Shown one piece after another: positions 5,513 through 13,200 of a stretch of DNA of 14,822 nucleotides (position 1 is its first letter; every line of letters starts with the position of its first letter). The translations under genes were made by a program, and so were the position numbers. The DNA is taken from the NCBI GenBank assembly GCA_937981515.1, contig CALJNY010000257.1, forward strand, positions 1 to 14,822, read 5' to 3'. This DNA is from an uncultured Collinsella sp. GTDB taxonomy: Bacteria > Actinomycetota > Coriobacteriia > Coriobacteriales > Coriobacteriaceae. The notes under the pieces are model-generated. The model ran no database searches. It saw only the letters and a program-made list of their open reading frames with translations, and had not been told where the DNA came from.

Positions 5513-6712
5513 ATGGATAAAACCAAGATCAAGTACCTGGTGGGCATTTATGCTGCCGCCATGTGCATTATGGGCATGTTGGTGCCCGTCCCCATCGTGG
5601 CCTCTGTTGCGGCGGCGTTTCCCAATGAGAACATCGCTGCCGTCCAGATGATCATCGGCATCATTCCGCTCATGATGGCTGTGTCCGCCATGCTCGTGTC
5701 TTCCCAGCTCGCCTCGCGTGTATCCAAGAAGAAGACGACGCTTGTCGGCCACGTTATCGTGATGCTCGCCGGCGCCTCGGTGCTGGTGTTCCACGATTCG
5801 CTTGCCCAGGTTCTTGCGGCCTCTGCCGTGATGGGTCTTGGCCTTGGCGCCGTGCAGAACTCGACCGACGCTCTGATCGCCGACTATTTCGGTGGCAAGC
5901 AGCGTTCGTTTGTCATGGGCATCTACTCAACCTTTGTTGCACTGGGTGGCATTATCTGGACGATGGTTTCCGGCATCTTGGGTTCTGCCGAGTGGTTCCA
6001 CAGCTATGCGGCGTACTTCATCATGATCGTGTTTATCGTCATTGAGGCCGTCTGCCTGCCCGAGGGTCATCTTGAGCCCAGGCGTAAGGTCAACGTGTTT
6101 GCCAACATGCCCAAAGAGGTCGCAATTATCACGGTCATGAGCTTTGTGTTCGTACTCACGTTCCAGCTCTTTAGCTCCAATGTCTCGCTGCTTGTCGTGG
6201 GTCGCGGCTTTGGCGGCACTGTTGAGGCTGGCCTCGCTTCGACCGTCATGACGGTCGCCGGCATTGCGGCTGGCCTTTTAGTGGGCCCGCTGTTTGCCAA
6301 GTTCAAGAACCTGTCGATGCCGATCGCGTGGGGCGTGACGCTCGTTGGCCTGGGCCTGACGCTGGTTGCGCCCGCCTTTATGGTGCTGTGCGTTGCGGGC
6401 TTTGTCGTTGCGCTGGGCAAGGAGACCTACGTGCCGCTGGAGGGCAATTTTGCCGCCGGCAACTCTGCTCCCGAGGGACGTGCGTTTAACCTCGCCATTG
6501 GCATGGCGGGCATCAACTTTGGCATGGCACTGTCTCCCATTGTGTTTGAGGCCGTGACGTCGCCGTTTGGTGCAACGATTGACCAGAAGTTCATCGCCGG
6601 CATAATCGTCTGTGCGGCTTGTGTCGTCTTTGGCGCCATTAAGTATCGCAAGCTCACTCCGGCCCAGCTTGCCGAGGCCGAGAAGATGGCGGCCAGCGGC
6701 GAGGCGGAGTAA
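5513..6712 (+). CDS. MFS transporter
   Basis: A 399-residue membrane protein with roughly 12 hydrophobic segments. Between segments 2 and 3 it has the basic loop L-A-S-R-V-S-K-K-K-T-T-L-V-G, a degenerate form of the major facilitator motif A. A longer, charged central loop (about residues 180-200, E-G-H-L-E-P-R-R-K-V) divides the two six-helix halves, and the C-terminal tail is short and acidic. The ATG at 5513 has AAGGA at 5502-5506. Being last in the cluster, it probably imports the acid substrate or exports the product of the upstream enzymes. In the phl cluster the comparable position is filled by the MFS efflux protein PhlE, but that is analogy only. Direction and substrate cannot be read from the sequence. 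Confidence 0.88.
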   Translation: MDKTKIKYLVGIYAAAMCIMGMLVPVPIVASVAAAFPNENIAAVQMIIGIIPLMMAVSAMLVSSQLASRVSKKKTTLVGHVIVMLAGASVLVFHDSLAQVLAASAVMGLGLGAVQNSTDALIADYFGGKQRSFVMGIYSTFVALGGIIWTMVSGILGSAEWFHSYAAYFIMIVFIVIEAVCLPEGHLEPRRKVNVFANMPKEVAIITVMSFVFVLTFQLFSSNVSLLVVGRGFGGTVEAGLASTVMTVAGIAAGLLVGPLFAKFKNLSMPIAWGVTLVGLGLTLVAPAFMVLCVAGFVVALGKETYVPLEGNFAAGNSAPEGRAFNLAIGMAGINFGMALSPIVFEAVTSPFGATIDQKFIAGIIVCAACVVFGAIKYRKLTPAQLAEAEKMAASGEAE

Positions 6713-6752
6713 CCGCTCGAGTAGTTGCTTTGCCGCCCATCATGTTTTATCG

Positions 6753-6783
6753 GGGCCGCCGACATATGCCGGCGGCCCTCTTT
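6753..6783 (+). terminator. Intrinsic terminator closing the acyl cluster
   Basis: GGGCCGCCG (6753-6761) pairs perfectly with CGGCGGCCC (6770-6778) around an 8-nt loop and is followed by a T-rich tail (TCTTTCT). It lies 40 bp past the MFS stop. Confidence 0.85.
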
Positions 6784-6832
6784 CTATCAATGGCTTGATA
6801 GCTCGCGAAGAGAAGTAATAGCTCCTCGCCTA

Positions 6833-6912
6833 TCGAATGCCGGTGGACGGGGTGCCGGGGCTACAGTCTTCCGAGCGTTTGCAGTCCCGTCGCTCCGTCC
6901 GCCGGCATTCGA
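6833..6912. ncRNA. 80-nt long imperfect hairpin (candidate structured RNA or small inverted-repeat element)
   Basis: The outer arms 6833-6850 and 6895-6912 match over 18 bp with one T/G position. After a small internal loop, an inner stem, 6856-6865 with 6880-6889, pairs over 10 bp with one mismatch and one G-U pair. The apical loop is 14 nt. No tRNA, SRP or 6S signature was recognised. No target-site duplication flanks it, and it lies 50 bp after the cluster terminator with no clear promoter. It could be a small RNA, a processing site or a degenerate MITE. The structure is visible; the function is not. Confidence 0.4.
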
Positions 6913-7000
6913 CCGCAACATGTTGGTCAAGCATAATCTTTTGGATTCTTTTGGCGTGAGTGGCTTGGTTTTAGTAGGATTTGTCAGCGGCTTGACTAAG

Positions 7001-7065
7001 GGGGTTTTATAACTGCCATGCAGGTAGCCGTGTTGGTAACGTTTTACCGACTCGCCAAGAACCCC
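7001..7065 (+). other. Possible three-way-junction structure upstream of nrdD
   Basis: GGGGTT (7001-7006) can pair with AACCCC (7060-7065). They enclose two hairpins, CTGC-CAT-GCAG (7013-7023) and GGTAA...TTACC (7035-7048). A perfect TATAAT follows at 7071-7076 but without a recognisable -35. No known riboswitch class was recognised. Short stems make this uncertain. Confidence 0.2.
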
Positions 7066-7113
7066 TCATTTATAATGCGTCTGCAAAATGACCAATTGCT
7101 TTGACCTGCTGAA

Positions 7114-7129
7114 ACACTATATGTTGTGT
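7114..7129. promoter_or_regulatory. NrdR box
   Basis: ACACTATATGTTGTGT agrees with the NrdR-box consensus (ACAC-W-ATATAT-W-GTGT) at 15 of 16 positions. It directly abuts the -35 element of the nrdD promoter. NrdR represses ribonucleotide reductase genes according to its bound (d)ATP state. NrdR boxes normally occur in pairs 31-32 bp apart; the only partner seen, around 7148, is poor (about 9 of 16) and 34 bp away, so the second site is weak or missing. Confidence 0.82.
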
Positions 7130-7159
7130 TTGACCTAAAAAAAGAATACAGGATATAGA
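7130..7159 (+). promoter_or_regulatory. Putative nrdD promoter
   Basis: TTGACC (7130-7135) and TATAGA (7154-7159) lie 18 bp apart immediately downstream of the NrdR box, so a bound repressor would block polymerase. The transcript would carry a leader of about 220 nt. A second -10-like TATGAT at 7173-7178 lacks a good -35. Confidence 0.5.
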
Positions 7160-7180
7160 TGCGTCTTTGTCGTATGATAG

Positions 7181-7360
7181 ATGGCGGACAGAGAACGAGG
7201 ACCTTATTCACCCCATTTGGACACGCCTTTGAGCCGCTTGATCGGCCGCGAGGAATGTCCGCATGAGGACCTATGGTTTATCGAGAACACAGATTGCGCG
7301 ACGGCGCCGCAAGACAGGGGCAAGCCCTGCCGGGCATCGTTTGGCTCTGAAGCGCAATGA
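7181..7360 (+). CDS. Possible 59-codon upstream ORF in the nrdD leader
   Basis: An open frame of 59 codons runs from ATG 7181 to TGA 7358-7360 and overlaps an in-frame upstream nrdD start (ATG 7357) as ATGA, the arrangement typical of coupled translation. Against it, there is no clear ribosome binding site. It also uses AGA, CGA, GGA, TCA, ACA and CTA codons that are rare in the neighbouring genes, and no family is recognised (start MADRERGPYSPHLDTPL). Its start codon lies in the left arm of a long-range stem (7181-7190 with 7256-7264, one bulged base). It may instead be a structured, non-coding leader. Confidence 0.2.
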   Translation: MADRERGPYSPHLDTPLSRLIGREECPHEDLWFIENTDCATAPQDRGKPCRASFGSEAQ

Positions 7361-7386
7361 GGCTACGACGCGAAAGAGGCAAGAGG

Positions 7387-9609
7387 ATGAAGATCATCAA
7401 GCGCAGCGGCACCGAGGTTGTCTTTGACATCGATAAGATCGTCAATGCGATTCGCGCCGCCAACTTGGAGGTCGAGGAGAGCTCTCGTCTAACCGACCGC
7501 CAGGTGGTTTACGCGGCACAAAACGTCGCCGAGGCATGCGAGAACGCGGGTCACACCGTGTCGGTCGAGGAGATCCAGGATCTGGTCGAGGACGAGATCA
7601 TGCGTCTCGACTGCTACGAGGTCGCTCGCCATTACATCATCTATCGCTATGTTCAGAGCCTGAAGCGCCAGAAGAACACGACCGACGACAAGATTCTGTC
7701 GCTGATCGAGTGCAACAACGAAGAGGTCAAGCAGGAGAACTCCAACAAGAACCCGACCGTCAACTCCGTTCAGCGCGACTATATGGCCGGCGAGATCTCC
7801 AAGGACCTGACCCAGCGCGTGCTGCTGCCCCAGGAGATTGTGGATGCTCACAATGAGGGCCTGATTCACTTCCATGATTCGGACTACTTTGCCCAGCACA
7901 TGCATAACTGCGACCTGGTGAACCTGGAGGATATGCTCCAGAACGGTACTGTTATCTCGGGCACGCTGATCGAGAAGCCGCACAGCTTCTCGACTGCCTG
8001 CAACATCGCGACGCAGATTATCGCCCAGGTTGCTTCCTCCCAGTACGGCGGCCAGTCTATCTCGCTGACCCATCTTGCCCCCTTTGTTGAGGTGAGCCGT
8101 CAGAAGATTCGCGGCGAGGTTGCCCGCGAGCTCGATGAGCTTGGCGTCTCTGCGTCTGCCGAGAAGGTTCGCGAAGTCGTTGAGGACCGTCTGCGCGATG
8201 AGATTCGTCGCGGCGTCCAGACGATTCAGTATCAGGTCGTGACCCTTATGACCACGAATGGCCAGGCGCCGTTCGTGACGGTCTTTATGTATCTTAACGA
8301 GGCCCGTACGCCCCAGGAGAAGCACGACCTTGCCATGATCGTGGAGGAGACGCTTCGCCAGCGCTACGAGGGCGTTAAGAACGAGGCCGGCGTTTGGATT
8401 ACCCCGGCATTCCCCAAGCTTATCTATGTACTCGAGGACGATAACGTTCACGAGGATTCCCCGTACTTCTACCTGACCCAGCTGGCTGCCAAGTGCACCG
8501 CCAAGCGCATGGTGCCCGATTACATCTCCGAGAAGAAGATGCGCGAGCTCAAGCTGTCGAAGGGCGAGACCGCCGGCAACGGCGACTGCTACACCTGCAT
8601 GGGTTGCCGCAGCTTCCTGACGCCCGACCGTTCGGGCAACGGCTTTAACAATGTTGCCAACGCGCTGAACTACGACCCGAACAAGCCCAAGTACTATGGT
8701 CGCTTTAACCAGGGCGTTGTGACCATCAACCTGCCTGATGTCGCACTGAGCTCGCACCAGGATATGGACAAGTTCTGGAAGATCTTCGATGAGCGCCTTG
8801 AGCTGTGCCACCGTGCCCTGCTGTGCCGTCATGAGCGCCTGATGGGCACGCTTTCGGATGCCGCGCCGATTCTTTGGCAGTACGGTGCTCTGGCACGTCT
8901 GAAGAAGGGCGAGACGATCGATAAGCTGCTCGTGGGTGGCTACTCCACCATCAGCCTGGGGTATGCCGGTCTGTATGAGTGCGTCAAGTACATGACGGGC
9001 CACAGCCACACCGAGAAGGAGGGCACGCCCTTTGCCATGGCCGTCATGCAGCGCATGAACGACAAGTGCGCCGAGTGGAAGGCCGAAAGCGATATTGACT
9101 TCTCGCTGTACGGTACCCCGCTTGAGTCGACGACCTACAAGTTTGCCAAGTGCCTGCAGCGTCGTTTTGGCATCATCCCGGGCGTGACGGACAAGGGCTA
9201 CATTACTAACAGCTATCATGTCCACGTTTCCGAGGAGATTGATGCCTTCGACAAGCTTAAGTTTGAGGGCATGTTCCAGCAGCTTTCGCCGGGCGGTGCT
9301 ATCTCCTACGTTGAGGTTCCCAACATGCAGGACAACCTCAAGGCTGTCATTCGCGTGATGCAGTACATCTACGACAACATCATGTACGCCGAGCTCAACA
9401 CCAAGAGCGACTACTGCCAGGTGTGCGGCTACGACGGTGAGATCAAGATTGTCGAGGACGATGGCAAGCTGGTGTGGGAGTGCCCCAACTGCGGCAACCG
9501 TGACCAGGAGAAGATGAACGTCGCTCGTCGTACGTGCGGCTACATCGGTACCCAGTTCTGGAACCAGGGTCGAACCGAGGAGATCCGCGACCGCGTGCTG
9601 CATCTCTAA
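7387..9609 (+). CDS. nrdD: Anaerobic (class III) ribonucleoside-triphosphate reductase, NrdD
   Basis: A 740-residue glycyl-radical enzyme that reduces NTPs to dNTPs without oxygen. An N-terminal ATP-cone (about residues 1-95, M-K-I-I-K-R-S-G) provides allosteric control. The catalytic barrel carries C-N-I-A-T-Q and the C-Y-T-C-M-G-C-R-S-F-L motif. Near the end a four-Cys zinc site (C-Q-V-C ... C-P-N-C) precedes the radical loop R-R-T-C-G718-Y-I-G and the highly conserved W-N-Q-G-R-T-E-E-I tail; G718 is the expected radical residue. ATG 7387 was chosen because GAGG (7376-7379) is well spaced and the protein then begins as in the family; an in-frame ATG at 7357 would add ten basic residues. An NrdR box and promoter lie upstream. 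The radical-SAM activase gene nrdG, usually adjacent, is absent from the window. The gene appears monocistronic. Confidence 0.97.
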   Translation: MKIIKRSGTEVVFDIDKIVNAIRAANLEVEESSRLTDRQVVYAAQNVAEACENAGHTVSVEEIQDLVEDEIMRLDCYEVARHYIIYRYVQSLKRQKNTTDDKILSLIECNNEEVKQENSNKNPTVNSVQRDYMAGEISKDLTQRVLLPQEIVDAHNEGLIHFHDSDYFAQHMHNCDLVNLEDMLQNGTVISGTLIEKPHSFSTACNIATQIIAQVASSQYGGQSISLTHLAPFVEVSRQKIRGEVARELDELGVSASAEKVREVVEDRLRDEIRRGVQTIQYQVVTLMTTNGQAPFVTVFMYLNEARTPQEKHDLAMIVEETLRQRYEGVKNEAGVWITPAFPKLIYVLEDDNVHEDSPYFYLTQLAAKCTAKRMVPDYISEKKMRELKLSKGETAGNGDCYTCMGCRSFLTPDRSGNGFNNVANALNYDPNKPKYYGRFNQGVVTINLPDVALSSHQDMDKFWKIFDERLELCHRALLCRHERLMGTLSDAAPILWQYGALARLKKGETIDKLLVGGYSTISLGYAGLYECVKYMTGHSHTEKEGTPFAMAVMQRMNDKCAEWKAESDIDFSLYGTPLESTTYKFAKCLQRRFGIIPGVTDKGYITNSYHVHVSEEIDAFDKLKFEGMFQQLSPGGAISYVEVPNMQDNLKAVIRVMQYIYDNIMYAELNTKSDYCQVCGYDGEIKIVEDDGKLVWECPNCGNRDQEKMNVARRTCGYIGTQFWNQGRTEEIRDRVLHL

Positions 9610-9681
9610 TACCGCTCCGGGGCTGAACCGAGAGGGCCGCTTGGGCATTTGCTCGCTATTTCGGACAGTCCTGCGCAAGAC

Positions 9682-9707
9682 GAAGGCCACATTAAGTGGC
9701 CTTCTTT
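9682..9707 (+). terminator. nrdD terminator (first of two with the same stem)
   Basis: GAAGGCCAC (9682-9690) pairs perfectly with GTGGCCTTC (9696-9704) around a 5-nt ATTAA loop and is followed by three Ts. It lies about 75 bp after the nrdD stop. The 9705-9811 stretch that follows holds no supportable gene. Confidence 0.85.
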
Positions 9708-9811
9708 GCGTGCGGAACTCGCGATGAACCTTATATGCCTCCGCCCGGACAGACGCCTTGTTGTTGGAGCACGGCTTGTCATGGGGGTATCCGCTGAACA
9801 TATATAAATTG

Positions 9812-9836
9812 AAGGCCACGTCTTGTGGCCTTTTTT
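9812..9836 (+). terminator. Second terminator with the same stem
   Basis: AAGGCCAC (9812-9819) pairs with GTGGCCTT (9825-9832) around a GTCTT loop and runs into six Ts (9831-9836), a stronger T-run than the first copy. The stem sequence is shared with the hairpin 130 bp upstream while the loop differs. Confidence 0.85.
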
Positions 9837-9842
9837 GCATCC

Positions 9843-10195
9843 GGAAAGCGTGTCCCGTAATCCATGTCTGGGATGGGATGCGGTTTCCGCTTGGGACCCG
9901 ATTGGGAAAGAGTGTCCCACTATTCAGCTGGATTCCGGGATGTATTTTCCGGTTGAGGCTCGTTGGGAAAGTGCGTCCCACTTTGGGGGCTGATTCTGGG
10001 ACGTGGTTTCCGGTTGGCTCTCATTGGGAAAGTTCATCCCATTTCTCGGCCTAATTATGGGACGCAGTTTCCCGTTGAGGACCCTTTGGGAAAGTGCGTC
10101 CCGGTCTGGGCGCTCAAACTGGGATGGATTTTCCGGATGAGGGCTTGACGGAAAATGTGTCCCGTTCCGGGCGCTAATTGTGGGATGCAGTTTCC
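9843..10195. repeat. Array 1: six tandem 61-62 bp units of paired inverted 14-bp motifs
   Basis: Forward motifs (GGAAA-N4-RTCCC) begin at 9843, 9905, 9966, 10027, 10089 and 10150, 61-62 bp apart. Each is followed exactly 32 bp later by a reverse-complement-type motif (GGGAY-N4-TTTCC) at 9875, 9937, 9998, 10059, 10121 and 10182. Reverse-to-next-forward offsets are 29-30 bp. The 18-bp gap inside each pair is constant in length but mostly not in sequence. Many motifs extend to the dyad TGGGA-N7-TCCCA. The array starts 7 bp after the second nrdD terminator. It is not a CRISPR array and has no coding frame. It resembles BIME/REP-type elements, or a comb of protein-binding sites. Confidence 0.9.
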
Positions 10196-10219
10196 GCTTG
10201 CGGAGTCTCCACTCAACAG

Positions 10220-10258
10220 AAAACCCAGGTGGCCTGTTTTTTGGCTACCCGGGTTTTT
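10220..10258. terminator. Bidirectional terminator between array 1 and the surface-protein gene
   Basis: The arms 10220-10234 and 10243-10257 pair over 15 positions with one A/C mismatch and one G-T pair. T-runs lie on both sides (five Ts at 10254-10258 on the plus strand; TTTT on the minus strand). On the minus strand it follows the surface-protein stop by about 27 bp and is its likely terminator. Confidence 0.75.
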
Positions 10259-10284
10259 GGGTTGTCGATATGTTCGACTGGCTA

Positions 10285-13200
10285 CTAGTGGGTCTTGCGG
10301 CGCTTGATCAGCATGATGAGGGCTATCACTACGAGCGTTGCTCCCGCTGCTGCTGCGGTGGCGACTAGGGCGAATGTTTGGTCGCCGGTGTTTGCGAGGT
10401 TCTTCGCTGTGGTCGTAGTCTTGACCTTGGTGTCGGTCTTAGCTCCGTTGTCGGACTTGGGCTTGTCCGGGTTCGTCGGGGTCTCAGGAGTCTCGGGGTC
10501 CTTTGAGCCTTCGGAATCGGTTGGGCCGGCGGTGTTTACCAGCGTATGGTCCAGGAACTTCTTGGCGCCCGCACTTGCCTGTGAGAACAGGCGGCGCGTG
10601 CGGATCGGGGTGGCGTTCACCGTTGTGGGCGCCGTCTCCTCGGCCTCGATATTCACGAGCGTCGTGCCGGTGTCGAGGCCCACGTCGTTGTATCCCACGT
10701 GGCAGTAATACTGCGCACCGTCATCGTCTGCGGTCAGGTCAATCTCGAGCTTTGAGGCCGTTCCAGCCGCGAGGTTGCCATCGGCACCCACGAGCTTAAA
10801 CTCTGTCTCGCCGCGGCCCTTGCGGTACCACATATAGGTCGGTGCCAGCCCTGTTTCGCTATCGTCGGCACCGAGTTGCTTCACATGGCCAATCGCCGAG
10901 AGCGTCAGGTGGCTTCCCGCCGTGCGCTCAACCGAAGAGTCGTATCCAAGATCCGACCCCTCCGCAGCATCCGCCGCAGGTCCGCTCACGGTCATCGTCA
11001 TGCCATCGGGCATGGTCTTGACCGTGATGATTGCCGAGCGAATACCTGTTTCGGTCGTGGATCCATTCTTAACGGCGGCGATGGCGAATCGATACTCCGT
11101 ATTGGGCTGCAGCCCATCCCACTTGAGCGAGGTCTGCGTGTTGTCGGCAATCTTCCAGCTATTGACGACCGCATCCGCCGCATTGCTCTGCAGCATGCCC
11201 ACGCCGTAGCTAAAGCCACTCTTGTTTGCGGGTACATCGTCCCAGCTAAACGTAACGCTGGTCGAATCGACGGCGTTTGCCGTAAAGCCCGTCACGGCCG
11301 GCGCGTCGGGCATCTCGACGTCCTTAACGTCATAGCCCACGATCCAGAACTGGTCGGTGTCCTTGGTGCCGAGCTTGTCGCCCGAGTCTGCCTCGAACTT
11401 GTCGACATCCACCGCGTTGACGCCCAGACGCCACACAAAACCGTACTTGCCCTGCGCGGCCTCGGGCAGGTTGTCGACGGTGCCGCCGTATTCGGTCGAT
11501 TCACTCGAGGAGTTACCCGTAGTAAAGCCGGCGTTGGCACCAAAGCACAGGCCGCCAAACAACTCGTGCTTTGCGAGCTTCGCGCCCATGACAACGCTGC
11601 CGTTCAGCGTCAAGCCGAGCTCGAGCTCCTGCTCCTTGCCCTCCTCGACTTCGATGGTCTGCTCAATGCTCGCCCCCGACTGCGCGGCGGCGCCGTTAAA
11701 CCCATCGTGCGTGTAGGCGCGCGTTACGCCAGGCTTGCCCAGGCCAAAGGAATCCCCAACGGGAGTCTCGCCGTTGAGCGTCGTTTGATAGGTTCCTGGT
11801 TCTCCCGACCGGTTGGTCAAAAAGTAGCTGAGCGGCGTCATATTGTGCTGTTTGGCAATGCGGTCATAGGCCTCGACATTAACGACCGAGGTCTGCGCGC
11901 CGAGCGACACGGGCGCCGCCATCACGCCCTTGCCACCAGTTTCCTCATTTTCGATCTCATACTCGTAATAGACCATCGGAATCGTGTAGAGCACGGCCTT
12001 GTCACCCTCGCCGGCATGCGACTCATAGCTTACGCTTGCGCTGACCGTGCGCTCGCTCCGGTAGTCATAGCATCCCTCGGCGGCAAAATCGACTGAAGCA
12101 TTCATCGCGACCAGGGGCGGACCGGTCTGCACCTCGACGGCAACGCCCAACTCGGCGCCAATGGCATAGCCCTGGGATGTCCCCGTGCCCTTTTCCTCTC
12201 CGTATGACGTGCCGCCCAACACCAGATAGCCGTATGCCTGCTCCAGATCCTCAACATAGGGCGCATCCTGCAGCACGGCAAGCACGCGCGGGTTGGTATA
12301 GACCTTGTAGCGGTCCTTGTACGTGATCTTGACGCTGTCGTTGTCGACATCGGGCAGCGCGAGCGAGATAAATGTGCCGTAGGTAGTGCCGCGACGGTTG
12401 CTCTCGCTAATCACCTGCTCCTCGCCGCGGCGCACCTTTCCGTTCTCGTCGAGCGAAAAATGCGAGGCGGTCATCCAATAGTAGTCATCGTTCTTGCGCA
12501 GGTCCTCGTCGCGGTGCTTGCCCACCACGGCGATAAAGCTCTCGTTATAGCGGTCCGAACCCGAGACGCTGCCCGCCTTGACGTCGCTGATCCACACCTG
12601 TTCTATACCCTTGTGGTCATGCTTGTTGCTGCTGTTGTATTGCTGACCGCTCATGCTCATGGTTCCGACCATGGACCCCAAGCCCTGAGCCCCGCTCTGT
12701 GCCGTGTTGCAGGCAAAGTCGCGGAACACATCGCCGCCCACGAGCACCTCGTCGACCGCCAGCTGCTCGGACAGGCCGTCAAGGTTGGCAGTGGCAAGGG
12801 CAATAGGCGCCAAGGTGCACGGATAGCGCTTATCCTGAGCGCTATCCTTCCATGCGCTGTTGGGCACATGCATCAGCCCATAGGAGGCGAGGAGCCCGTC
12901 TCTGTATTCCTTACAATCGGAAAGCTTGAACTCGCCAGACTCCGAGTCAAAATACGCGTAGCGGTACAGCGCGCCGTACAGCCCCTTGCTGCCGTCAGAA
13001 GCGCCGTAATCAAAAGCGCTGCGTTGCCAGTCATAGCCCGCAAGAATAAGGCCCGTGACGGTTTCACCCGTCTTCTTTCCTTCTTCATCGTAGGCGGCAA
13101 ACGTGCCGAACGTCGCATTCGCAGCGACCATGGTCTTGCCGTTCGCGGAGAGGGAGATTGCGCCCGCGTCGCCCAGAGCATCGACATGGACGAGCGCACC

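Noticed and set aside
6833..6912. tRNA (including tRNA-Sec) or SRP RNA
   Set aside because: The long helix lacks a cloverleaf, a T-loop GTTCGA, an anticodon arm and the SRP GGAAG apical motif.
6725..7012. 95-codon plus-strand open frame after the MFS gene
   Set aside because: It runs through the cluster terminator and the long hairpin and has no ribosome binding site or recognisable sequence.
7489..9981. 830-codon minus-strand open frame opposite nrdD
   Set aside because: Shadow of the strongly biased third-position G+C of nrdD, which is unmistakably the real gene; no ribosome binding site or family resemblance.
9758..10054. Forward open frame of 98 codons through array 1 (and similar frames in array 2, 14490-14813 and 14504-14779 minus)
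   Set aside because: The repeat period is 61-62 bp, not a multiple of three, so no frame repeats. The frames overlap a terminator or the motifs and lack ribosome binding sites.
9843..10195. CRISPR array
   Set aside because: The period of about 62 bp is within range, but the conserved blocks are 14 bp and alternate in orientation, the gaps are related between arrays, and no cas gene or leader is present.
10876..12096. 406-codon plus-strand open frame inside the surface-protein gene
   Set aside because: Antisense to FnIII, Ig-like and beta-rich domains that are clearly encoded on the minus strand.
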